In this document: positions 12,581 to 26,500 of the stretch, piece after piece | Numbering within the stretch: the stretch's first letter is position 1 | Layout: every line of letters begins with the position of its first letter | From: Hemicentrotus pulcherrimus | Taxonomy: Eukaryota > Echinodermata > Echinoidea > Camarodonta > Strongylocentrotidae | Direction: 5' to 3' | DNA length: 64,000 nt | Assembly: GCA_003118195.1 (NCBI GenBank) | Contig: BEXV01000043.1 | Location: forward strand, 110,751 to 174,750 | Notes under the pieces: model-generated | Database searches by the model: none | What the model was told of the DNA's origin: nothing | The model's input: the letters and a program-made list of their open reading frames with translations, nothing else | Translations under genes and position numbers: made by a program

Positions 12581-12700
12581 GAGAGAGAGAGAGAGGGCGA
12601 AGAAGGGGGAGAGAGAGAGAGAGGAAGGGAGAGATAGAGAGAGGGGGAGAGGGGGAAGTGAGGGAGAGAGAAGGGGGTATGGCGAGAGAGCGAGCATCAG
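12581..12700. repeat. GA-rich microsatellite
   Basis: Interrupted (GA)n with GGGA and AGGG variants over about 120 bases, almost purely purine on the plus strand. Encodes only low-complexity Leu/Ser/Pro frames. Confidence 0.9.
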
Positions 12701-14291
12701 AGGGGAGCGTGAATGGACGGATCGTGAGGTATACGGTGTGAAATGTATGGTTTTACAAAAAAATCATTATTCACAATTTATGAGCGGATAAGCAAAATAT
12801 ATTCCATTGAAAGTAATGAACGTTTACTTTTCAATTGAAGTACTCTTATTGGCATGACGATGTGCCAATATGATTTCTGTACATATTGGGCATATGCTTA
12901 TAATTTGGGACTTATGTACAGACATAAGACTAAAGAAATATGTTTACCTCTTGAGGGGAATAAATCTTATCACATATTAGCAATCGAGTACATTGTATTT
13001 TCAACACTATTTTTTATATCAAGCAAATGAATATTTGGGGATTTTTCGTAAACACACTTGCATATTATTTACTTGATTATTGTACTGTATTCACTATTCC
13101 ATTATACACCGAATACTAGTATGCAGATTGCAAAACTTGAATGAAATGAAAAAGAAAATTAGGCATATTTCTGATACAATTGTCGTTTTTATTGTTTCAA
13201 ATTCACCACTCGATCATTTCACTGCTACAATGTACTTACAAGACCACTGGAGAAAATATAAATGTTTCAATCCTCGAATCTATCTTAAAATGTCTTCCGA
13301 AAAGTATGGACAATCTAGCCGTGTGACAATAATAAGGACTTTTTTAAAAATAGAAATTGCATTCGTTTTCGTCGTATTACACTTTGATTTAAAAATAGTT
13401 TGAACGCACTTTTAATGTGCATTTGGTATTGATTTGGCAATGATAACATATTTGTTAAAAATATAATCATTTTTTAGAAAAGTATTATTATTATTTGCAT
13501 ATCTCAGTAGCCTTGCAATGTAATTATAGCAGCGTTTTTCGTGGAGGAGTAACCCTTCGCATGACAATAATCCAAGGTGCTTTCATGTTTCATACCAAAC
13601 AAAATTTGAAACGGATATCGGTACAATCATGACATCATAATGTCTGCTCGTGTATTTTGCGGAAAAAAGAAGAAGAACATCACAACCTATTCTACAAATC
13701 AACTAAACAAACACATTCAAATCAAAATATATTACTTTTCACACAAAAATGGGATTGAATAAAAGTTCAATATCATCAAAAAGTATGGTAGGTAATTGGT
13801 CAGGGCTGCTTGTTATGCAGTACATGAGAATCCTTTGAAAACAATTTGATACAAACTTGATTTAATTCCTTCTCACAGAAGCAACAAAATGGGGAAGCAT
13901 AAAATTTATGAATGTGTACACAAGCACATTTTCACAACAAATTCCCTAATTTAGAGTGCACCTTCATATATCAAATAACACTGCAAATTGTTTATACAAA
14001 CGAAAACTATAACCATTATACGCCATACACAAAATTCGGTGTAATTTGGCAGAGTAGTACATGTACTACAAACTTCAGGCCTCTTTTTTTCATTCTTTTC
14101 TGTTTGTTTTGTCAGTGAGACTTATTTTGTTCTTAAGACGCAACTGTTTCAGCCTAATATGACCTAGCACAGTAAACTTCCACGCAATCCTCGTAAGAAA
14201 AGCCCCTATAAGGCTATTACCAAAGTGATATTAAAATTCATGTGTGCATGCATGGAATGATTTTGAAATTAGAACAGATATTTGCAAATAT

Positions 14292-14351
14292 TGTGTGTGT
14301 GTGTGTGTGTGTGGATTATACATACATATATATATGTATATATATATATAT
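14292..14351. repeat. Compound (GT)n-(TA)n microsatellite
   Basis: About 11 GT repeats followed after a short spacer by an alternating TA tract that contains ATATATATGTATATATATATATAT-like text. Confidence 0.9.
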
Positions 14352-16889
14352 GCCTCATCTCATGTACTAAGTATCGAACTCTAAATGTTTGTGACGGCAT
14401 ATATAGCAAAATCTGATAGGAGAGTATAAATATAATCGGCAATGCATACCAATGTTTGTTAAATTCAAATATCAACACAATGATTGTAGCAAAATCAGAC
14501 AAACGTAACACGCATAGATCTTTGTTTGATCATAGAGTAATGAGGTATATCACAAGAAATAAAAGATCTATTTGAATCTGACCCAAATATCTAATAAAGG
14601 AGCTCATGAGACTTTGGCATAATCAGGTTTAGCTACGAAAATTTTATTATGACAGTGCGACGGGCAATAGTCATGTGGTCGTTGGTCAATAAGGTGAATT
14701 GTGCGTTTACGACATACTTGTAAATTTTGAATAGTTAGTACCGTTATATAAAATCCCTCCTTCATTACAACATCTTTTAAAACATTATTTCCAAATAAAA
14801 CATCAGTCATTCATCATATAAAATTTCGAAAGAAAGCACTTTACACCTTTTCTTCGCTAACTGGCATGATGCAGCAATCTTGGACGTGATTTAAGATTAA
14901 ACAGGGAACGTCCGCGTTGTATCAAGATAGTTCTAAAGTATAAACAATATTGACTATAAACCGAATTTCAATATACACGTTCAAAAGAGAAGGGTCAAAT
15001 ACAAAATAAGGAGGAAATAGATGTGACAGATTCAGGAAAACCACGCAATTTACAGAGAAATCTTAATAAGTTTTGAATTGTAATACTTGAGAGCTGACTA
15101 CATTGTCAATGCTACATTTCTACTGTAAAACATACCTTTCAAAATAAATGTAGCATGAAAGCATTTATTCTGGTGTTAATCAAGCTCAAAGAGTGAGCTG
15201 TTTCTATATGTTTAAACCCAGATTACCCAATTTACACTTGATTACAGACAGTGTACACCACTTAAATTGTAACAAATAATATTTTGCATTATAAACGACA
15301 TATATGACAGTAGGAAGCCTGTTTTTGTTTATTATTACCATCACCTCAAACATTTCTTCTTTTTATATATCATTATGTACATTTTTTTTTCTTCAAAGAA
15401 AACACATCCTTATTATGTACATGTATTTAGTTACACGTTTATAAGTCATCCAATTTCACGACTAGTTCTAACATTTAGTTTGACACTCGACTTTAAAAAA
15501 TATGTGATTTCTTCATTTTGATACAAAATTGTGATTGAAGAGTAATTAAGAGACAGGAGTAATAAACAACTATTACCATGGTTACCGATAAGGTGGGTTA
15601 AACATTTAAGGTGATAATCATTTCTGTATTACTATGAAATATATATTGTCAAATTATTTCAGATGTTAATTATCAAACCCCAAGTTTAGTCATTGCATCA
15701 GTGGAACAAAATTGTTCAGCAATATTGATTTATTATAATTTTTTAATTTTTTGATTAAATGCTGTACTTGCAACATATTCTCGCATACAAGTAAGGTAGT
15801 TAACATAATTTACCATAGTGCGGGGGGGGGGATTTAATCAAGGTTTGAATCTTAATACATTTTTTCGCTCTGTTTTTTAATTTTCGTGACTCCGAATCAT
15901 GTCTCACTTGCATTAGTATTTCACAAATAATTCCCCTCTTGTACACAGAGGGCGCTCAAGAATCAAGGCGTGCATTTATCGAGTATTCGCTGGCAACGGG
16001 AGTCGGTGCTTTTGAGCAAAACTCAAGCATTCACTTCATCGATTCACCCAAACCGAATATAAATTCATGAAAGTTAGTGATCCATGACCATTACTGTCTG
16101 TATTTAACATCCTTACAATGAACCGAATTGCACTAACCATCCGGAGGCTAGTTCATATTCTTTCTCTTATCAAAATCTCGGTAAATTTGGTTGTGGATGT
16201 TCATATATAGTCAAGACACAAACATAATTTATGTTTCAAGTTGTTAAAATATGTGATGGGGTAAATTTCAAACTACAGTGTATACATCATAAAAAGTATC
16301 CTTTTAAGGAAACCCATAGGTTGAGCAGCTTTTTCTACATAAGCAATGGCAGCAATTTTGTACATCAAGAAATCTGCAGCACGACAATTATGTGCACATA
16401 GAAATAACATAGTAATTCAGTTGCATAAGAGCAGAAACTATGAGGACATTCACAACATCAATTATTTACAAATTATGTGGCAAGTCATACTCTTCTTCCA
16501 ATTTATTTCATTTCCATGCAGAATCAATTAAGTTCTTATTTATTGCAATAATTTCTCTCTTCTCATATTATCATCGCATGATTCAGGCCCTTCTTTCGGA
16601 ATGTCTATAATTTGATCAATCATTAATATAATTCTACTCAAGAATTTATTATTCTTATGATCAAATGATAATAAAATGCAAACCTATATGTTACTTGTTA
16701 TATGTTATGCATACATGATTGCAATATAAGACAAGAAAGACAATACGGATAGCATAATATAGGGACATCAAACATAATCATTTTCGGTGATTATTTAGTT
16801 CACATAATTATCCTGATTAACTTTTGTTGCATTTAGGTAGCAACTCGTATTGCTTTCTCTTTCTACAGAAGGAAGAAATTATGCATTAT

Positions 16890-17294
16890 CAGAACTTGAT
16901 TTTTATTCAAGTTAATAAGAGCTGCAATAAGTCGTATTATTTGGTTGTTAGTTACGTATACATAATTGGAAACTAGAGCGAATGTAGTTTGCAATTTCTA
17001 TCAACCTTTTATCTTCTATACGTGTTTGGAGGGTATATTCTTCGAAGACTAATGTTGCACTTGCATCGCAAGTCGCAAAGTAATTCGAGTCGAAAGCCAA
17101 AGTCATAATGACTGCAATACCCAATCACAGTCACTGAATGATATATTATAGGCAAATTGTTATCTACCCTGTAACGTAGATAAGGAGGGCTGTAATTGGT
17201 TAAAAGTTCAGACATGCCCTGTCATAGATGAAACGTAGGTAGCGCTGTCATGACCATAAGTTCTACATTTCAACTAGTCTCGTGACTGACTGCT
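16890..17294 (-). other. SLC6 transporter 3'UTR (end approximate)
   Basis: Downstream of the stop there is no further open frame of note. The minus-strand AATAAA at 16907-16902 is the first clear poly(A) hexamer seen, about 390 bases after the stop; another lies at 16544-16539. The true cleavage site is not determinable here. Confidence 0.35.
16902..16907 (-). terminator. Candidate poly(A) signal AATAAA
   Basis: TTTATT on the plus strand reads AATAAA on the transporter strand, about 390 bases past the stop. A second hexamer at 16539-16544 is an alternative. Chance hexamers are common in AT-rich DNA. Confidence 0.3.
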
Positions 17295-17528
17295 TTAGAC
17301 GCTGTCCGTTGCATCATAGGTCTGTATTCCGACGGACTCGTTGTAGGGTGGCGGGGCCATGTCAGCGGGCATGTCGGCGTCACCGTTCTTGATGACTTCC
17401 ACGTCGGCATGGTTGTTGTGACCGAGTTCGATGTTTGAAAAGATCGGGTCGACCACGTGTACGTTGGGAGCGTTCACCGTGTCACTGCGACAATGGGGCA
17501 GGTAGGGTGTGGTGAGGATGTTCCATCG
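17295..17528 (-). CDS. SLC6 transporter exon 13 (C-terminal tail, stop TAA 17297-17295)
   Basis: Residues 599-675 and the stop. Begins RWNILTTP, the usual SLC6 junction after TM12. The rest of the 77-residue cytoplasmic tail is specific to this protein: Asn/Asp-rich, with PPPY at 657-660 (a PPxY consensus for Nedd4-type WW domains) and a C-terminus -TDSV, which fits a class III PDZ ligand (acidic at -2, hydrophobic at 0). Both roles are inferred from motif alone. Acceptor attctccag. Confidence 0.93.
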   Translation of the reverse strand, partial: RWNILTTPYLPHCRSDTVNAPNVHVVDPIFSNIELGHNNHADVEVIKNGDADMPADMAPPPYNESVGIQTYDATDSV

Positions 17529-20500
17529 CTGGAGAATTAAATAAAACAACAACATTTGAGCGTTACATTGATTAAACAAATATTATAATCCAGAGATTTT
17601 TCTTTAAAATTTTTGCTACACCATTTTGAATAAAGGGGAAGATTGTAAATCCAAGTCTCTGGCATGTGTAAAAGGCGAAACAAATTTTATACGAATACTA
17701 TGCCGATATTGCTAATGGTTTTGCCTACATAATTTTTGCAATATTACTTTCAAAATTAACATTCACTCGATTCATATGATCAAGTCCCATCCCCTTCCCG
17801 ACGCATAACCATTGAGCATATAATGTTACATGGTTTGGGTAAGTTATTGATTCTACATCTAAATTAAATCAACTACTGATGGTTTACCTAATAATGTACC
17901 TGGCTTTTTACAGATTAAGAAAGACAAATTGACAGATAATAAAAATCTGGATGCAAAAATAACAAGCGTCAAACCAGTTCTAAAAGTGGCTATATTACCA
18001 TTCATCTCTTTTATTTGACACTTGTTTTTCAATAGATTAAGTTTCGATATCAATCCTTTAAAATGCACAATCACATTAACAGAACATAATCTGTTCCCAA
18101 AATAAATTTTCCGCTAGGACAAAGATAAAGAGCACCCTTGATCTGAAAACGGTGTTCCCATCCAAACATTAAACCGGGACGGGTCTATCTTACCTCGATG
18201 AGGTTTCCTTTAGCATTGAAGATGAGCTGGTAAAAGAAGAAAACGGGAATGTTGAGCATGGTCATGAGAGCCAGGATCCAGCCGATCATGTAGCCCCACC
18301 ATGGGTACACATACGTGTTGTTGTATGTCAAGGGTTTGTACTTCACAAGACTGAAGATGAAGATGGCCTGCAAGAGAGGAAGATTGTCATATTATGATTG
18401 TTTGTCTGAAGAGCTTTTGAATTGTTAGAGGGAAGATTATGTGGAAAGGTTATAGAAGGATGGGTGCATGCAGGTGGATCTGAATGTCCCCTTTTGGGAC
18501 ACTTCTTCCCTCCAGATGCATGTACATTATTTAAAAAAATATTTATGTCGAGTTTCGACTCAAATTCAAGGCCCTCAGCTCTCCCCCTCCCCCCACCCCA
18601 CAAACAATTGTGGATCTAGCACTGTAGGATCATTCATTCATTTATTCTTGTGCATCTGAGAGAGTGAATATATAAATGAGCCATTTTGAGAGTGCTAAAG
18701 AAAGTAATCGTGGTAATTATTTTTTCATCTTTAAAAAGATGTTGATGTCTCTTTATCTTTTTCACAGTGAAATAGATTTCTACCTCAAAGAATCACATGA
18801 ATTACTAAAAGTGAAAGTGTTTTGTTCAGATCAACATTCAGATTTGGCTGCGAATTGAGCAAAAATTCGCACATAATAACCATGTGATATGGTGTTATGA
18901 TACAACTAATTTCCGCTGTAGTTCAGTATGATAATTGTATTAGCCTTGAGAGATTATTGCAAACCAGTTACATTACAACAGATTGCGTCTGTGGATTAGA
19001 ATATTAGCCTTTATATCAATATCTTCCAAAGATGTGTTCCACGTGTACCCTAAAAATAGCATCAAATTGATTTTGGAGGAAAGCCAAACGAAGCCTACAT
19101 GAAATGTTTATACAAATAACAAATGAAATGAAGTTCAATGACAAAGTAGTTAGCAAATACGTTGACAATAAAAGAATGAACTTTTGTTCGAACGATCCAG
19201 ACTTGGCTTGAATTAAGCTGGAAGTGATATTCTTTGATCGTGATACGCAAAAAAGACCTGTTCATTTGGCCCAATGTCACGGCAAGTCAGTTTCATAATT
19301 GATTGAATGTTTCGGGTATAATGTCGGCACGAAAACCTAATACATAAAAAATTGTGAGATAGGGGAGAAATGAACAAGACGCACTCAATGATTCACAAAA
19401 GAAAATTCAAACAGTAAGAAGAAAAGAAAAGATAACTAATTAATACTTCTCCAAAAACGATGAACAATTTGAGAATTTGCCAAACAAGGAGGACAAACGA
19501 AAAATCACCCATTTAAGCAACTGAAAGTTGATAATTCAGCTTAACCTTAGCTGATATTATTTTCTTTCTTTACTTCTGTTATGTCTTGATACAATTTCCC
19601 CCTATTCAATCGTTAACCTATGGATTGTCTCGTATAGTTTCAGTGGGAATTTTTCTTTTTTAAAGATATAAGAATGATCTTTTTGGTGATTTTTCTTCAT
19701 TAATCAGTGTAATCGGGTGTCACAGACGTGTATCAATCAAATACGATGATTTGCGTCTGGGGACCGACCTTTCAAGTCACCATCCGAAACACGTTAGAAC
19801 GATAAGAATTTGAATACACATTTTATTCACATAATGAAATATGAAATTATTGGTTACTTACAAAAGTGAAGAGTGGGGAGAGGAAAATCCAGGCTGTTAC
19901 CATGTAAGGGGAAATCCATTTCACCCCAGACATCTCAGTTACATTCTTCATGAAGCGAAATCCACCTGTAAGATAAAATTATATAGATCAATCCTGTAAG
20001 ATAAAATTATATAGATCAATCCAAATGATCATAAAAAAGGGGGCTGTTAAAGCCCCATGACTCTGGCACCTGGTAATATTTGGCATGGGCCAGCCGGCTA
20101 GGTTGTCTTAATATGTCCTCAGTCTATAACTTTTGTTCTGGAGTGCTTGACAATTTTGTTTTCTTCTTCAGAAGGTCCAAGGAAAATATTCGTCAGTATC
20201 CAATATTAAACTGGGGAGGCTAAACTCACGTTTAGCCGGCCAGGCTCCCCTTAGGGGATGACACCCATGCTTGGATCCCAAAGGGCTGTCAAGGGGGAAA
20301 CCTTGTATCAGTCTTAAGAGTAAATGGCTTACAACCCCTGGTAATACTTAGCTTGGGTCGTTTGGATAAGTCATATCATGTTCTATAACGTTTGCCTTGT
20401 ACTGCATTTATTTTGATGGTTCCATCATGAGAATCCATTGAAATACATAATAATCTATATCAAAATTGTGATTTTTAAAAAATATTTTTTATTAGTGGGG

Positions 20501-23500
20501 GGGGGGGTATTTGTCAGTTTATTGTCAGCACTCACTTAGACATTTTGTCTCCTCTCACAAAATACTCTAGGGCCGCCTATGAACCCGTCTATCTTTCAAT
20601 CCAGTTCACAATCTTCCATCCTTCCCTCCTACATTTTGAGTCAACGTTTCCTCCTTCAGTATATCCATCAGTCCACCTTGAACTTCCAACCTTCCCCTGT
20701 TAGTCTTTCATTCCCCTGTAAAACTTTCACTCTTCTCTACATCAACTTTATCTGTACACGTCAACATGTTCCATCCTTCCCGTATGACTCGACATTATAC
20801 CACAAGCCTATCCATCTCTACATCGTTCACCCATGGAGATACATCTCCATATACTCGACCTACCGTAAGCCCATCCAATGGTGATGCTCTCAAACATAGA
20901 CACCCACAGAAGAACGAACCCACTGGCTGCATAGTAGTCGAACAATTGGAAGATATACATGCCTCCCTGCAGTGTCATGAAATATAATGAGGAAATCAAA
21001 TGTCAATTAATCACATGCTTACAGCACTGTGTCTGGCATTCCTAAACCCATGTTAGACCATAGACCAAAATTTAATATCTAAACGTATCTGGGGGCGCGC
21101 AGACATAATTATCAAGTACCGAGTACCGTTATTGCTGTACATGTAAGGCTGGAGATCGCTTTAAAGCAAGCCTGTCTCAGACCACCTTTTGATGTGGTCC
21201 CTAGGCGCCCCTAAAGTCATTTTCATGCTGTATCGAGCCCTTTGGAAGATGCATGGATGTAACAACATGAAAATCGAAAACACATATAATGACGTTAATT
21301 TCATTATGTCATAATATTGACCATGATTAAGAATAGCCAAAGCTTATTGACCATGGTTAAGAATAGCCAAAGCTTCATTATTAAGTGTGCCTTAAAAGAG
21401 TCACCATGGAAATTATTTTTCACTGGGGCATTTCCATTTTGTCTTCTTTATTTCTCAGCCTAACTAACTGTGCAATGTGCGCAGAGTCAATACATGTTTT
21501 GAGAATCGTGAGCGTTCCTTATAATGGCGATGCTCCAATATCATAGCGCAATACTAGTATGCTCTTTGTTTCTTGGTGTCAATTTGTTACATGCTGCTTA
21601 ATACTTTCGGATAATGGGCACAAAGGCAATTTATGTTTTCCGTCACAATCTTTTCCTAATTGATTTCTTGAGAAGCTGTAAATCCTCCGTTTTCTCTTCT
21701 TATGCCAAGCTATACAATTTACACTTTTACGAGGTCAAGGGGATACAGTTCTAATGAAGGAAGGCAAGTCAACAATTTAAGTTTTACATTTTAGCGCATT
21801 TACCTGATAAATACACGTATATCACAGCTTCTAGTTGACGTATGGACGGCTCTTTCAATTCGTATAAGAGCTATCGAACAATGTTTTCAATAAAGGATAT
21901 TTGTTATCCCCTCTATTTTGCGGCTGCTGTAGTAATGAAATGCTTCTTTCCAATCGCCATTCTACCTAACATGAAACAGCAAAGATGGGTGTACTTTTTA
22001 CGCTGCCAACCGCAGATCCGAACTCTATTATTAATTTTGATCTTATTATGGCGCACTTTCGGCGCAATGTGATATGGCCAAAACGGCGGGAAAAACGCCA
22101 TGAATTGGTAAATCGATCTCCTCTATATCGTGGCTAACATATATTGGGAATGGGTGGTTCGTCTTTCTCTCTACTCTTTCGAGTTTAGACATTGCAATAT
22201 CGTGATGGCCTTCTGTGCTAAACCCCCCGAGCAACTGGAATTTCCGAGTCAGGTCTTATGCCAGTAGCCTGGTGTTGGGTATGGATATATGATTACAGGG
22301 ATACTTTCCCCGTCAATATAGAGTCAAGTACTTGCATTTCAAGTTTATCTAGATGCGCAAAGATGTACATAATCATACTTCTGTATCCCTCAGCCAACTA
22401 CAGGCATATTATCTTCTTTCTGATTCTTTCCAAAACTTTGAATCTTTTGCAATCCAAATTTAATGTACTATATCGTTGTTCTCCCTGCATTGACTTCTTT
22501 TCACACTTTCTCTGAAATTCCACACTGCTTATGCTAAACTTGAGATTTGGTATAGGGTCCTCATGGAATTATATTTCAAGGGAAACTGGCTTAAGTAGTT
22601 TTGCATTGTCTGATTGTAAGACCAGAAAATATTAATGATTTGAAAGTAAATGAATCTTGCGGACTACAAAAAAGCTATTCATTACGATAATCTGCCTCCT
22701 CCATTGCAGAAGATTCTTGCAGATGTATGACATGTACATTGGTCTGGGGGTGTTTCATAAAGCTGTTCATAAAGTTACGCATGAGTTTACGAACGACTTG
22801 TATAAATAATGAAGTGCCAGATAGGATGCCCAAAGTTTTTCTGATATTTCAAACATTTTCCAATACACTCAATTAAATTATGGCAAAAAATATACTTTGC
22901 ATTAAAAATGTTTGCTATTATAAAAATGCTAATCTACATCTGCACAGATCAACTTTAGTTGATGCAGTTAATAATGATTGAGCATCCCATTTGGCTTTTC
23001 ATATACAAGTCGTTCGTAAAGTCATGCGTAACTTTACGAACAGCTTTATGAAACACTCCCAGGACGTTCTTTATAATATTTGTTTAAATTACAGAGCTGC
23101 TATTATTTTTTAACAAAATCTATATGTCGAATATCAATCCTTTGCAGCTTCAAACAGTATGGGTTTCGTTGGATTTCGTGAGATTTCATTTTCCATTAAT
23201 AACAGAATAGAAAGTAAGAAATATAAAGAAATTGAGAAATTCCCCCTAATATCAACGAAAGAATAAATAAAATAACTAGAAATAATGGGGAAATATTAAT
23301 GTGTTAATGACTTACGTAAGTACACATGGGTATCCCAGCGATGCAGAAGAACAAACATACGAAGATACAGAAGATTTCACGACGATATCCCTTCAGAAGG
23401 GTGTTAGGAAACAAGTCTACGATCGTCGCTACGAAGCCCTCGACGCCCACAAACTGAAAACGAAAATAAAAAGAAAACATAAATATTTATTAAGACAGTG

Positions 23501-26500
23501 TAAAAAATAGGGGGAAAATGGAGGAAAAAAAGAACATCTATTATAAGGGAAATTGAAACAATGTTTCTTTGTTCGTATGAAAGAGGTATATCGAGATGTG
23601 ATGTTTATAAGGTTGGCTTGTTTAAAGTAGGCCTGTCAGAAAGGATTGGCCGAATTCTTTACCCACATTCATGCAAAATCCACCGTGCTCTTCCAGACTC
23701 CCTTGGCAGGGGCTGTTTGCGCATTGTCAAACCCCCAAGTGATATCTAAGAGGGTATACAGGAGTATTTCTTTATTAAGCGACGAGGCATTTTGATCTCT
23801 TTTCTTTAAGGGGCGCACGGCCGAACTGACACACTATTGAATCCGCCCATGACGTGAATATGATATAAAATGAACTAAACGTCACATCAGAGACTTATAG
23901 GTTCCTAATCACATATATTTAAGGACTAAAACCACATCACCGCGACACCTTTATGATTTTGTTTAAAGATGCCATAACAGTTTTCTGAGCATTTAGAGAT
24001 GACCTAATCCTGATCTTTGCACACACCAGGCTCACTTTATATGGAATATATGAATTATAAATCAACGATGTATCAGTAACATTAAACTGCGGAAAATGCA
24101 TATTACACGTGTAAAGCAATTTGTGACGGCGAGGAAATAAACGTACAATTTGCAAGGTATATCTCCATAAATATTTCATGGTGTTCGACGAGGCGAGAAA
24201 ATTCTACCAAGAAAGGCATGTCAGTAAATAATATATCGTATAAGCTGTGGTAATTTGCCATGCACGAATAGAATTATTCATTGTCGGCTGACGACTAAAT
24301 ATAGATATATCTATATTACTGTTTGACCTATACTTTCAAATTCGTCGTCTCTTGCATTTAATTATTGATTTACTCATTCAATTTAGTTTAAATATATATC
24401 AAACAGACAAAGCTCTATTTCACATTATTATTCCNTTCTTTCTTTTTTCCGTTTAGATTACCTAGTAATCATAGCATATAATTACATTTCTTAATGACCC
24501 AACCATTATGCGCTCGATAAATAGGTTAAACATTCCATTATATACAGCTTTACAAATATGGAGGCAACCAATCAGGCTGCACAGCAACAATAAAAAAACA
24601 TCTGCCAACGGAATGACAAGATATAAGGACATCGGCAAAGACACAATTTTTGTTGTAAAATTTGGAAGTTTTTTAACCCTCGCCGGTAAATTGTAAACTA
24701 TCGGCAAGTTTCTTCTACGCTCCCATTCAAATGGTATGTAAACTTAGCCTATATCTGAAATACTTAGATGGAATGAGTGAAATGTAAAGCGGTCACTCCG
24801 ACAAACTTGACACAATTCTTAAAGACGAATACAACTTTCAAGACACAAGACTTGTGTAAGATGATATCTAACTCTACTATCTATTTGCTCTTTGACTTCA
24901 CCATAATATCGACGCCGTATACCACTCCACTACGAGTTTTTACCCATCGGCGTCTTTGACAAATGACGTCACGGGCCCTAAACTGTCTTCTCTGACAGTT
25001 TGAAGGATGAATAACTCGTCTAAACAAGCCGTCAAAATAGAGATGGACGATCAGTCCCTTGCTATGAATGAAAATACATGCTCATAAAAGCGAGATTAAT
25101 CGTGAACATGACAGGTATGTCCTCGTGGAGTCACCTATTCATCAAAAACCACGCAACACCAAAGTGCTATGGTTGACGGAAAAGATCCATATTTAAATAT
25201 CAGTAAATATTTCTTTTTTCGTTTATGTTTGATGAGCGGCCTTTATCCCTTAATGCGCTTTTTGAATTAAGCAATAACTGATGACGCGCAGAACAAATCG
25301 TTTTCGTTTCATAAATTATTCATCGCGTTTGCTACGCCCAATGTTCATCTGACACGAGAAGCGTTTTCATTTTCACTTTAGCGCATGTGCAATCCCACTA
25401 ACCCACTTCATCATTATCAGATAGCCAAAGGACATTTTTAAACCATCAATCCATCTTTCAACCGTTTGGAACCCAACAATCCATCTTTCAACCATTTGGG
25501 ACCCAACTTTTCTCCAATGTATCGACCTCATCTATAAAGATGTCATTTTTTATTTCGGTACTCATTTAATTTCCCAATCGTATAAAGAGGTGTAAATTTA
25601 ACGTGTACTCTTTCTCAAATCCTCGACTCTCTTTTATCTGCAATTCTGCATTATAATGATAAAACCCTCGAAGATGATTTGATATTAATGAAATGATGAG
25701 GGTAGTACATTAATGAGATCTATTGGGTCGAATCTCGAACTCGAAAATCCCCTGCTGACTTAGCAAATCCCGTGTCTATTCGTTTGTCTCAATTTAATAT
25801 TAAAACGTTGTAATGACCTGAACATAAATGTTATCGCATTAATGGCCTGAAGTAAGTCTAAGAGTAGAACAAACTGACAAAGAATGAGCATGACCCGAAA
25901 CCTAGATATCTTGTCTTAAACCCCAAAATCCCTTATCTCCCCTCGAGATGGCGCAATTGGAACACCTAAAGGGGCTAGTACGCTTCCTTGGGGAACTTCG
26001 TCAACACCTTGTACGGTGCCTATCTGTGTCTGTATCTGTGTTGTTGAACATCACATTTGAGATACATGTATTGGATTTAACCGTATTCCTTACTATCTCA
26101 TCCCTGTCAAAGCGATATATTATTCAACAACGCAGTAAAGTGAAGTGAGGAATAAAAGACATGACATGAACGGCAATACATGCAGGTCGGGAGTAAGAGG
26201 CACTTCAACGATCACTAGCAAATATATAATAGAGAATCAGATGACGTACATTTTGAGTTCCGTATTTCCAACAACTTTATTTTTTTTTAATAGTTCGTAT
26301 GTTATAAGCGGTTTATTTATCAATTCTCATATAGATTTAATTGCCCTTTTGTATTATTATGTTCATGTTTTACAGTGTTTTCCCTTGCGTACAGGAGATT
26401 TTAACTGGGGTAGATCGCAAGTGCAACATTCATGTTTGTATTCACTACTAATATAACAACTGTCAACAGAATACATTATTATCAACAACATTCTTGACAA

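Larger units (their letters stand above)
11067..16889. other. Intergenic region between the two convergent genes
   Basis: AT-rich, with no coding exon recognised on either strand. Contains a purine-rich GA block (12581-12700), a (GT)n/(TA)n microsatellite (14292-14351) and a G run near 15823-15832. Scattered short open frames (up to 107 residues near 13080-13403) have no domain-like composition. Confidence 0.5.
20967..23315 (-). other. SLC6 intron 9
   Basis: 2349 bases. Holds the 30-bp tandem duplication (21316-21375) and a MITE (22744-23062). No nested gene seen. Confidence 0.9.

Noticed and set aside
12512..12697. Leu/Ser/Pro-rich frame on the minus strand
   Set aside because: Translation of a (GA)n microsatellite.
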